Positions 1 through 6,285 of a stretch of DNA of 7,900 bases are shown here, piece after piece. The DNA is from Euryarchaeota archaeon UBA52 (lineage in GTDB: Archaea; Thermoplasmatota; Poseidoniia; Poseidoniales; Thalassarchaeaceae), in contig DAVB01000053.1 in the NCBI GenBank assembly GCA_002505455.1, forward strand, positions 1 through 7,900, read 5' to 3'. The translations under genes were made by a program, and so were the position numbers. Positions within the stretch are counted from its first letter, which is position 1; each line of letters begins with the position of its first letter. The notes under the pieces are model-generated. The model saw only the letters and a program-made list of their open reading frames with translations, ran no database searches and had not been told where the DNA came from.

Positions 1-2
1 GT

Positions 3-410
3 TGGATGGATTTCTCGAATCAGATTCTCGGCAAGTCGATAGTCGCAGTGATTTATACCTCATACAGAACTTCAGTACAAGCTCTTGATTATGTCACAAA
101 GGTGGATAATTTCTCTTTTGGTAGCCGACTGATCAACAAGTGGGTTGGAGGCCTCATAATGCGTATGGTGGGGAAGAGTAGAGCGAAGATGTTCGAACTC
201 CCCCCTCGCGACAATCTCCAATACCAGTTAGATGTCATGTCGGAAGGTATCCAGGGAGATTTCTTCGGAAAGCAAGAACCCAATGGCGCAGATTATGCGA
301 ATTTCGGAATACTCCGTTCCATGCAAGGGCTTTATGGGTTCGATATAGTACAGAACCACCCGGTAGTATCTGGATGGTACAAGGGCATGCAAGATCACTC
401 CGGCGTTTGA
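3..410 (+). CDS. PGES2-like glutathione S-transferase, C-terminal part (5' truncated)
   Basis: This is the C-terminal all-helical GST domain of a protein resembling microsomal prostaglandin E synthase 2; the N-terminal thioredoxin fold must lie left of the window. The reading frame is open to the window edge, so the first ATG (position 6) is probably internal. Family similarity, judged from memory of human PTGES2, covers the whole segment: a YRTSVQALDY stretch matches the family YRTPTEALASFDY region, and near the end GKQEPNGADYANFGILRSMQ matches [20 protein letters not shown], followed by the conserved Gly-Leu, Phe-Asp and His-Pro/Trp-Tyr positions. GST-fold proteins of this type bind glutathione or other thiols, or heme; the actual substrate here cannot be told because the active-site half is missing. 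The stop at 408-410 is followed by a 97-bp gap before the next gene on the same strand. The fold and subfamily are fairly sure; the function is not. Confidence 0.75.
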   Translation, partial: WMDFSNQILGKSIVAVIYTSYRTSVQALDYVTKVDNFSFGSRLINKWVGGLIMRMVGKSRAKMFELPPRDNLQYQLDVMSEGIQGDFFGKQEPNGADYANFGILRSMQGLYGFDIVQNHPVVSGWYKGMQDHSGV

Positions 411-507
411 CCCGATTCTATTGTCGCCCAGCATCCGGATAACCGGGATGGCCATGAATGACGTAGTAACAGAAATCATAGGATAGGGCCACATAGGGCA
501 TCTATAC
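411..507. other. Intergenic gap between the GST-like and GDPD-like genes
   Basis: This 97-bp gap lies between two same-strand genes. It holds an imperfect inverted repeat (CATCCGG 432-438, CC-GGATG 443-450 with a one-base bulge and an ATAA loop) without a following T-tract, so it is not a convincing terminator. No clear TATA element or Shine-Dalgarno for the downstream gene was found. Confidence 0.4.
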
Positions 508-1083
508 ATGCGTAATCTCGGACATAGACTCGGCGCATCCGGAACTAGACTTGAGAACACCATACAGGGCCTGCAAGATTCTTTGAAAATAGTCTCAGAC
601 TCTAAGTTCAGATACTGGGAATTCGATGTAAGGGAATCCGCCGACGGCACCTTATTCGTCTTTCATGACGATGATATAAGTTTGAATGGGCAAAGCACCG
701 AGACTCGCTTCTTAGAGATGGACGACATAATATTGGCAGGTAAGGAAATCGGGATAAGCATACCAACCCTTGATCAGGTAATATCCGAATTGGAGCAAAG
801 AGAGGAACCCGTGATGATAGAAATAAAGGAACTAATGACCGATAAGTGTAGGGCTAAGATATTCGATTCAATCAATGGTAAAAAGAGTTGGAAGTTGATG
901 GCGACCCCCGAGAGATTCTACAAATCATTTCCAATCGAGGACCGTAATCGTTGGAGAGATATGGCCAATCGGAAAGATGTGAAATTGGTAAGGGTCGGGA
1001 GGCACAGAGTAGAACTCTTCAGATTTTCATATCATGCCCTTGGAAGGCTTTACTTGTATCCAAAGTGGCTATTCGGCCTTTAG
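508..1083 (+). CDS. Short glycerophosphodiester phosphodiesterase-like protein
   Basis: The first half shows GDPD-family signatures. These are an HR-x-GASG-x-x-x-ENT motif near residues 6-18 (the family pattern is HRGAS...ENT, so one residue is inserted after HR), then WEFDV (E38, D40), DG at 46-47 and FHDD (H53, D54). IPTLDQVI (85-92) matches the family IPTLEEVL, and IEIK (104-107) is the conserved beta-strand. In the family, the His of HR, the Glu and Asp of E-x-D and the His of HD form the catalytic and metal site that splits glycerophosphodiesters into glycerol-3-phosphate and an alcohol; all are present. At 191 residues it is shorter than the usual 240 or more, and after residue 110 I cannot follow the second half of the TIM barrel. 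No signal peptide is visible, so it is probably cytoplasmic. An in-frame stop at 484-486 excludes a longer N-terminus. It is convergent with the next gene, with 15 bp between the stops. It may be a shortened or repurposed member. Confidence 0.7.
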   Translation: MRNLGHRLGASGTRLENTIQGLQDSLKIVSDSKFRYWEFDVRESADGTLFVFHDDDISLNGQSTETRFLEMDDIILAGKEIGISIPTLDQVISELEQREEPVMIEIKELMTDKCRAKIFDSINGKKSWKLMATPERFYKSFPIEDRNRWRDMANRKDVKLVRVGRHRVELFRFSYHALGRLYLYPKWLFGL

Positions 1084-1098
1084 CATTACCATGCCATA

Positions 1099-3378
1099 TC
1101 ATCCCAGTAAGAGCAGACTAAGTTGCATAATTGATGATCCGAATAACATGCCCACAATCATGTGTCTAGGCCTATTCTGACTGATTGCCTGGGGTATCAA
1201 CTCCTTACAACTAACCACCGTCATTATCCCACCTACGAACGCTAAGGAAATACCAACAATCAATGGAGTCAGGATAGATCCTAGAATTAACAGAGCAAAT
1301 AAGGCCCCAAGAGGTTCAGTCAAACCAGTAAGCATAGCAATTCCTGTAGCTTTCAATTTCCCACCGTTACCTGCTTGAATAGGCGCCGCGACAGCTATTC
1401 CTTCAGGGATATTGTGTAGTGCTATCGCTATCATGAGGACGAATCCGTATTGAGCAGATTCAAGCACGGCCACTCCCATAGCCAGCCCTTCAGGGAAATT
1501 ATGGACGCCCAACGCGATAGCTGTTAGAATACCTGATTTGTACAGTTTCCTTTCGACAGTCATATCCTCCTCATCATCTTTTGATAAAAGATAACTTGCA
1601 AGCAAAACTGCCAACGCCCCAATCCCGAATGAGACAGATATCGACAAAAATCCGAACTCATTCGCTTGTTCAAACCACAGATCCACAATTGAGATTAGTA
1701 ACATGACTCCTCCTGCCATGCCCAGCATGAAAGCCATCATCTCGCGAGTAATTTCCCTAAGGACCATGACAATGATCCCGCCTATTCCTGTTGCCAATCC
1801 AGCACATAGGGCTATGGTGAAAGGAAATACCCATGATTCAGATTTGCCCTCTAATCCTTCAATCTGGATTACAGGACCACCTTCGTACCCCGACTCCATT
1901 GATACGAATTGAAGTACCATATCAGGCACAAGTTGAACGCTGTCTTGGTTTATTACATTAAATTGGTCAGAAGGGAGATGATACTCCGGATATTTCCATC
2001 CGTAAAAACCGACAGTAGAGAAACCAGCTGAATTGAATGATTTGTGATCGCTGCCGCCTCCTCCGTTATTTGTAAAAACCTCAGCCTCATACCCGTCCCA
2101 ATCATCTCCGAAAACAATACCTCTAGCTTCATTCAGACTTTGAGAAAGCCTCGACTCGGTTGTCTCAATACCGAGGGTTCCCAATCCGATTGAAGGATTC
2201 AAGTTAGTTGAATCAAGATTTATGTAGAAATCCAATCCCTCTAAATCTGCCTCATTTTCTTGGATAAAAGCCTGGCTTCCCAATAGGCCGAGCTCTTCAC
2301 CCCCCCAGCTAGCAAATTGGAAAGTCGGCCCTACCTGCCGTTCCACAAGATGACTTGCAATTTCGATTATCTGGGAAACACCAATTGCATTGTCGACAGC
2401 ACCAGGACCAAGATATGTGGAATCGTGATGCGCACCGATCATAATATTTCGATCGTCTCCAGGTATCTCGCCCGTTACTACTCGGATTGTTCTTGTACCC
2501 GTCTTGACAGCTTCCCAATTACCATCAAGAATTGCATATTTTGTACTATCGGCCGCAGCCTCGACCACATAATCAATGAATGTTTGAGCAACACTTTCGG
2601 ATATGTGTATGAATGGAATCAATAAATCATAATATTGGCCCCCATAGGCTTCCGGAAAAGGGACAATGACTCCATCTTCCTCAACAGTAACTGTGCGGAA
2701 TGGAGGCTCTTCGACTCCTTCTTGATAAATCATCAATACCGCGGCATTACCTTCAATGGCGTCTTTGTAGATGTCCGCTAATGTCCGACTTCCATCATAA
2801 TGCACTATTATGGCACAGTCCGTCAAATCTCCTGACGATTCGAAGTCGCCAGTAGAACCAAAACCTAGATCCAGTAATTGATTATCGTGCTTATGGTAAC
2901 CGCCTGAATATCCTAGAAAGCTGAAAGAATCGATGTGATTCAGATCTCCTGTCGATTCTATCTGAATTCTCCCGGTACCGGCAGCCCCATCCGGGAAACC
3001 CGGGATATTGGGTGAACCCTGTTCAATCTGAGCATGCATGTGGATGGGCTCTTCATCGGCATTTGGAGATTCGACCCAACTTCCCATTGCTTGGTATGTC
3101 CGAATCTCAACATTCTTCAGTCCAATGTCCTCAAATCTTTCACCTATGTATTCGGATGCTTGTCGCTCTGCTTCAGAACCTGATACTCTCGGACCATACG
3201 AGGTTAAATTCTCAACATCACGGAGTATCGAATCATCGTCAATAACGAACTCCGGATGACCATCGTCTAGAATCGACCCGATAGCAAAACTCGACACCAA
3301 AATCGTGGCACAAAAAAAACCCATAGCGTTCAATAAGCCATCTTTTGTGACTTTGGCCACGTTTGCCCGATGAAGCAC
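1099..3378 (-). CDS. M28 zinc metallopeptidase (with PA-like insert) fused to ZIP metal transporter
   Basis: The 759-residue protein has two complete parts. Residues 1-40 hold a basic start and a hydrophobic segment (about 18-37), a signal peptide or anchor. Residues about 48-495 are an extracytoplasmic M28 aminopeptidase. A PA-like insert lies around 185-275, and the metal and catalytic residues are all present: H317-x-D319, D329 in GAVDN, E361-E362 in GGEELG, D389 in NLDS and H467 in YHLPSD. Residues 516-759 are a ZIP (GufA/ZupT-type) transporter with about eight membrane spans, HNFPEG (626-631) in span 4, HNIPEG (655-660) in span 5, GLTEPLGAL near 685-693 and CKELIP near span 7. ZIP proteins move Zn2+, Fe2+ or Mn2+ inward, and their N-terminus faces outside, so the topology of the fusion is self-consistent. 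The start is GTG at 3378; a later ATG (3324) would spoil the signal n-region. A metal-repressor-like palindrome lies upstream. The likely role is peptide or metalloprotein processing coupled to metal import; the coupling is inference. Confidence 0.9.
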   Translation of the reverse strand: MLHRANVAKVTKDGLLNAMGFFCATILVSSFAIGSILDDGHPEFVIDDDSILRDVENLTSYGPRVSGSEAERQASEYIGERFEDIGLKNVEIRTYQAMGSWVESPNADEEPIHMHAQIEQGSPNIPGFPDGAAGTGRIQIESTGDLNHIDSFSFLGYSGGYHKHDNQLLDLGFGSTGDFESSGDLTDCAIIVHYDGSRTLADIYKDAIEGNAAVLMIYQEGVEEPPFRTVTVEEDGVIVPFPEAYGGQYYDLLIPFIHISESVAQTFIDYVVEAAADSTKYAILDGNWEAVKTGTRTIRVVTGEIPGDDRNIMIGAHHDSTYLGPGAVDNAIGVSQIIEIASHLVERQVGPTFQFASWGGEELGLLGSQAFIQENEADLEGLDFYINLDSTNLNPSIGLGTLGIETTESRLSQSLNEARGIVFGDDWDGYEAEVFTNNGGGGSDHKSFNSAGFSTVGFYGWKYPEYHLPSDQFNVINQDSVQLVPDMVLQFVSMESGYEGGPVIQIEGLEGKSESWVFPFTIALCAGLATGIGGIIVMVLREITREMMAFMLGMAGGVMLLISIVDLWFEQANEFGFLSISVSFGIGALAVLLASYLLSKDDEEDMTVERKLYKSGILTAIALGVHNFPEGLAMGVAVLESAQYGFVLMIAIALHNIPEGIAVAAPIQAGNGGKLKATGIAMLTGLTEPLGALFALLILGSILTPLIVGISLAFVGGIMTVVSCKELIPQAISQNRPRHMIVGMLFGSSIMQLSLLLLG

Positions 3379-3389
3379 TATTATTTTAT

Positions 3390-3405
3390 TTTAGGCGAGC
3401 CTAAA
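3390..3405. promoter_or_regulatory. DtxR/IdeR/SirR-like metal-repressor operator
   Basis: TTTAGGC (3390-3396), a 2-bp centre GA, and GCCTAAA (3399-3405) form a perfect 7+7 inverted repeat in the gap between the divergent ZIP-fusion and transferrin-like genes. Operators of the DtxR family (iron- or manganese-sensing; DtxR, IdeR, MntR, archaeal SirR/Idr) have a TTAGG...CCTAA core, which this matches. For the minus-strand gene it lies between the TATA-like element and the start; for the plus-strand gene it lies just upstream of the TATA-like element. A bound repressor could thus block both genes. The repeat is seen directly; assignment to the family is by resemblance, and no repressor gene lies in the window. 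Confidence 0.65.
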
Positions 3406-3413
3406 TTTTATTT
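3402..3413. promoter_or_regulatory. Shared TATA-like element of a divergent promoter
   Basis: The AT-rich run TAAATTTTATTT is nearly symmetric at its left end (TAAATTTTA). Its centre lies about 29 nt from the plus-strand ATG at 3437 and about 28 nt from the minus-strand GTG at 3378. Archaeal TATA boxes sit about 26-30 nt upstream of transcription start, so both transcripts would be leaderless or nearly so. No clear Shine-Dalgarno precedes either start, which fits. It overlaps the right arm of the palindrome at 3390-3405. A second AT-rich run (3381-3392) lies too close to the minus-strand start to serve it if GTG 3378 is correct. Confidence 0.45.
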
Positions 3414-3436
3414 CTCTCCTACTCTTGGGCTGGCCC

Positions 3437-4495
3437 ATGAACGTAGACGACGTAACTAGCTGGGCTCAGGCAAATAAAGCAATATCAATCTCAATCTTAC
3501 TGCTTCTTGGAGGGGGATTCTATCTTCTCATGTACGAGCCGGATTACGATTCATGTGATGAAGGGAAGAACTGCTTGACTATTGCATATCAGGTTCAGGA
3601 AGACTACCAGGTTTGGGACAATAACCCTCAGCACTTTGCAGATAAGATGAGCAGTTTGATGGGAGATGATTGGGATGTTGAAATATACCCTGTCAGCGAC
3701 TCGGGGCCCTTGATCGAGGCTATAGACAAGGGCAATGCAGATATCGGTTTTGTTGACGGAGCGGCTGCTTGGTTGGCTTGGGAAGTTTACGATCTGGATG
3801 TCCTTGCTGCTGAGACGAAGGGCGATGGCAGGACTTACTACAACGCTGCTGCCTGGGTGAGGGCTGACTCCGATATAGCCGCAGCTCATTTGGATGATGA
3901 TCCTGATACTGACCCGTTCGCCCTGATGGAGGGTCAGAGATCGTGTCACACGGGCTGGTTGAAGAGCGCAGGCATGCTAATACCCATGGGGTACTTGATT
4001 GGGAACGGATATGCTGAAGTTAAGGGCGATCCTAATGATATCGATTCCTTGGAAGCAACGGTACATGGATTCTTCTCGGAGGATTCCAGCATTCCGAGGG
4101 GAAGTACACCATATTCGTCCTACAAAGGCGCCATGAGGTGCATGATGGATGGCACGGGAGATGTCGCATTGATCAAGGACACAGTGTACGACACATACTG
4201 CACTGGGGATGATGCATATGACTGGTGCCTAGATAGGGATGAGGTAGTAATGCTAGAGCCATTCGGTCAGGCGCCCAGTCACCCGACGCTTTACAACCCA
4301 GAGAACATGGATGCTGATACCGTGGCCCTTGTGCAAGCTGCTCTCGGTGCGATGAGTGACGATGAAGAAGGGAGAGAAATACTGTGGGACACCCTCTACA
4401 CGGAGGATATGATACCCACCACTGCCGAAACTCATCTTGGCACATATGGTGCAGCGGTTTCAAACGTGCCGGGCATACAAGCCTACTTCGGGTGA
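3437..4495 (+). CDS. Membrane-anchored single-lobe transferrin-like iron-binding protein
   Basis: The 352-residue protein has an N-terminal hydrophobic anchor (about 15-33) with no lipobox, then an extracytoplasmic domain of about 310 residues, the size of one transferrin lobe. Against the human transferrin N-lobe recalled from memory, GQRSCHTGWLKSAG (166-179) and IPMG (182-185) match GKKSCHTGLGRSAG and IPIG, YKGAMRC (229-235) matches YSGAFKC, GDVALIK (241-247) matches GDVAFVK, and APSH (279-282) matches VPSH. The four iron ligands appear conserved: D107 (VDG), Y135 (RTYYN), Y229 and H282. The anion-site Thr is T172; the usual Arg is Lys (K176). C170 and C235 match the conserved interdomain disulfide. 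Transferrins arose from anion-binding substrate-binding proteins such as PhnD, so a plain phosphonate- or phosphate-type binding protein is the alternative, but the ligand set favours metal binding. I chose ATG 3437 over TTG 3425 because it fits the promoter spacing. It overlaps the next gene by 4 nt. Confidence 0.8.
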   Translation: MNVDDVTSWAQANKAISISILLLLGGGFYLLMYEPDYDSCDEGKNCLTIAYQVQEDYQVWDNNPQHFADKMSSLMGDDWDVEIYPVSDSGPLIEAIDKGNADIGFVDGAAAWLAWEVYDLDVLAAETKGDGRTYYNAAAWVRADSDIAAAHLDDDPDTDPFALMEGQRSCHTGWLKSAGMLIPMGYLIGNGYAEVKGDPNDIDSLEATVHGFFSEDSSIPRGSTPYSSYKGAMRCMMDGTGDVALIKDTVYDTYCTGDDAYDWCLDRDEVVMLEPFGQAPSHPTLYNPENMDADTVALVQAALGAMSDDEEGREILWDTLYTEDMIPTTAETHLGTYGAAVSNVPGIQAYFG

Positions 4496-5706
4496 GGCAT
4501 CTGCTTAGGGTTCTGATAGCTGCTTCGATACTTGTTTTATCGACAGCATCAAGCGGCTGCATGTCTGAATCTGAAGAAGGATTCGAATGGCCTGAACCTG
4601 TCTCTTGGGACTGCAATTTAGATGCAACTTACAGTTTAGATTGCGGCCTCTTTCTAGAGGCATTTGACATACCACATCAGTCGGTTATCAATCCGGTTAG
4701 TAACGAATTATGGATCGTATATCTAAGTGGCTACATCAAATCATGGGATGGTAATGATTTGCAATTAGTCGCAGACTTGAGCGAATTCGTAAACAGGTGC
4801 CATATGGAGCAGGGTCTTCTTGGCGTGGCCTTTGAAGATGATTTCGAGGTAACCGGCACTGTTCTGATGTCATACGTCCCTGAAGGGCCATGTGAAGGCC
4901 CAAATCAATCGAATCTAACTTTGGCAACTATTTCCATCGACAGCGAGGGGCTGCTGGACCCGTCTTCGATTTCGTTATTGAAGGAAATCGAACAACCGTA
5001 CAGAAATCACAATGGCGGCTATCTTCTACCACTCGGAGACAATCAGTATCTGTGGGGAGTCGGCGATGGAGGCGGCAGCGACGATCCCCATCAGAATGGG
5101 CAAAATAACTCAAACCCTCTCGGATCCATCCTATTATTCGCATACGAACAAGGCGATATCACTCCCATTTTGATAAATCAAACTGGGGACCAATATGTCC
5201 TCCATAGCGGCTTGAGAAATCCCTGGCGGTTCGATATTGACAGCTACGACAGGTTATGGATAGCAGACGTAGGACAAAATTGCTACGAGGAGATAAATAT
5301 GGCTCCACTTTTGGAGAGTTCCAATTTCGGCTGGTCAGAGAGGGAGGGCGAGCATAGATTCTACTCTAATGGCTTCACCAATGAAGATGGCACTTGCAAT
5401 CCAGATGAAGGCGAGACGCCACTGCCGGATGGGATGACGGATCCAGTTGGATTCTACCCTCACGAAAATGGGAATTGCTCTATAACAGGCGGATTCTGGA
5501 TGGATTGGGGTCCAGAAACTCTCCGGGACGGGTACCTTTACGGCGATTTCTGTTCAGGATCAATTTGGGTTATGCGTGAAGAGTCAGGAACTTGGTCCGA
5601 GGAGTATATCGGATCGTCTGGGGGAATGATAGTCGGTTTCGGAGAAACCCCTGATGGAGGATTATTGGTATTCCATTGGACTGGAGAGGTCGTAATTATT
5701 GGATGA
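4492..5706 (+). CDS. PQQ/sorbosone dehydrogenase-like (GSDH/HHIP-type) beta-propeller lipoprotein
   Basis: This 404-residue protein starts at GTG 4492, which overlaps the preceding stop as GTGA. That start gives an ideal signal peptide (MRHLLRVLIAASILVLSTA) and a lipobox-like SSGC with Cys23 as the probable lipid-modified residue; the frame is open further upstream but would lose the signal. Six-bladed propeller motifs of the glucose/sorbosone dehydrogenase family follow in order: EQGLLGVAF (106-114), RNHNGG (171-176, His173 corresponding to the catalytic His), GVGDGGGSDDP (189-199), GLRNPWRF (240-247, Arg242), LWIADVGQN (255-263), NFGW (278-281), ITGGF (331-335) and YLYGDFCSGSIW (348-359). 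Family members oxidise sugars using PQQ and Ca2+ outside the cytoplasm; the HHIP-like branch has lost catalysis in some proteins. Its sugar substrate is unknown. Translational coupling to the transferrin-like gene suggests a common role, perhaps supplying electrons for metal reduction (inference). Confidence 0.85.
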   Translation: MRHLLRVLIAASILVLSTASSGCMSESEEGFEWPEPVSWDCNLDATYSLDCGLFLEAFDIPHQSVINPVSNELWIVYLSGYIKSWDGNDLQLVADLSEFVNRCHMEQGLLGVAFEDDFEVTGTVLMSYVPEGPCEGPNQSNLTLATISIDSEGLLDPSSISLLKEIEQPYRNHNGGYLLPLGDNQYLWGVGDGGGSDDPHQNGQNNSNPLGSILLFAYEQGDITPILINQTGDQYVLHSGLRNPWRFDIDSYDRLWIADVGQNCYEEINMAPLLESSNFGWSEREGEHRFYSNGFTNEDGTCNPDEGETPLPDGMTDPVGFYPHENGNCSITGGFWMDWGPETLRDGYLYGDFCSGSIWVMREESGTWSEEYIGSSGGMIVGFGETPDGGLLVFHWTGEVVIIG

Positions 5707-5708
5707 TT

Positions 5709-6284
5709 CTAGGGGAGATATTCCCTGATCCCTTCAATCGACTTCTTTTCCCTCTTAGGAATCGCTGCTGGATAGCCAGCCTTCACAAATCCGACAATCT
5801 TCTCCTTCGTCGGAGAAATGCCAAGTGCTTCATAGACAAAATCAGATCTCGTTATGCCTCCGGTAGACCATTGAGAACCAATACCCTGATCCCAAAGTGA
5901 GAGGGCGAGATTCTGCACCGAACATGCCGTTGCGGCGTAATCCTCCATCTCTCTGAAGCCGTCTTCAGGTGTTACAGCAGATGTGACCGCTATTAGAACG
6001 GGCGGAGACAAAATCTTGGATACAGCCTTCTCAATCCCCTCCCTGATCTCGTCATCCTCCTTCCCTGCAGCCTTTTCCCTGGCCAGCCTCTCGATTTCAG
6101 GAATCATTGAGGTACGAGCGTCTTGCCCGAGGACATAGAATTTCCAAGGATGCGTCTGTTTGTGGCAGGGAGCATGCCTGGCAGCCTCGAAGGCAGTTTC
6201 AAGGGAGGCTATTTCAACGGCCCTTTCTTCAAATCTATAGATTGAGCGCCTAGATAGTATATTATCCTGCACGCTGCTCATCAT
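5709..6284 (-). CDS. YdjA-like nitroreductase family flavoprotein
   Basis: The 191-residue protein shows the nitroreductase pattern. SRRSIYRF (11-18) is the FMN-phosphate-binding RRS start, AARHAPCHKQTHPWKFYVL (34-52) matches the YdjA-type A-P-x-HK...PW-F segment, EDYAATACSVQNL (114-126) is the central dimer helix, GIGSQWSTG (134-142) is the flavin loop, and KIVGFVKAGYP (162-172) is the closing strand. Such enzymes are FMN-dependent, usually dimeric NAD(P)H oxidoreductases of the cytoplasm; the physiological substrate is not predictable from sequence. Two ATGs stand in tandem at 6284 and 6281. The AAAGGTGG Shine-Dalgarno-like stretch (6286-6293) is spaced better for the second, so the true length may be 190. 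It is the last gene of a three-gene operon, 8 nt after the carbinolamine dehydratase stop, and is convergent with the propeller gene with 2 bp between the stops. Confidence 0.9.
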   Translation of the reverse strand: MMSSVQDNILSRRSIYRFEERAVEIASLETAFEAARHAPCHKQTHPWKFYVLGQDARTSMIPEIERLAREKAAGKEDDEIREGIEKAVSKILSPPVLIAVTSAVTPEDGFREMEDYAATACSVQNLALSLWDQGIGSQWSTGGITRSDFVYEALGISPTKEKIVGFVKAGYPAAIPKREKKSIEGIREYLP

Positions 6285-6285
6285 G

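Noticed and set aside
432..450. Hairpin CATCCGG-ATAA-CCGGGATG as a terminator
   Set aside because: The stem has a bulge and no T-tract follows; it is probably chance.
1099..3378. M28-ZIP fusion as a sequencing frameshift or assembly artefact
   Set aside because: The frame is continuous over 759 codons, both domains are complete, the linker is short and the membrane topology agrees. A frameshift would need to remove a stop and a start cleanly. Read mapping is still the decisive test.
4384..4491. Longer N-terminus (ATG 4384) for the propeller gene
   Set aside because: It would overlap the transferrin-like gene by over 100 bases and bury the signal peptide and lipobox. GTG 4492 gives a clean lipoprotein signal and a 4-nt coupling overlap.
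3437..4495. Plain TAXI/PhnD-type solute-binding protein of a TRAP or ABC transporter
   Set aside because: The fold is related, but no transporter permease or ATPase lies nearby. The protein is membrane-anchored, and the ordered transferrin motifs with all four iron ligands and the Cys pair fit transferrin better. Kept as the main alternative.
4173..4616. Minus-strand 147-residue open frame across the transferrin-like/propeller junction
   Set aside because: It is opposite two well-supported genes, is low in recognisable motifs and has no initiation signal.
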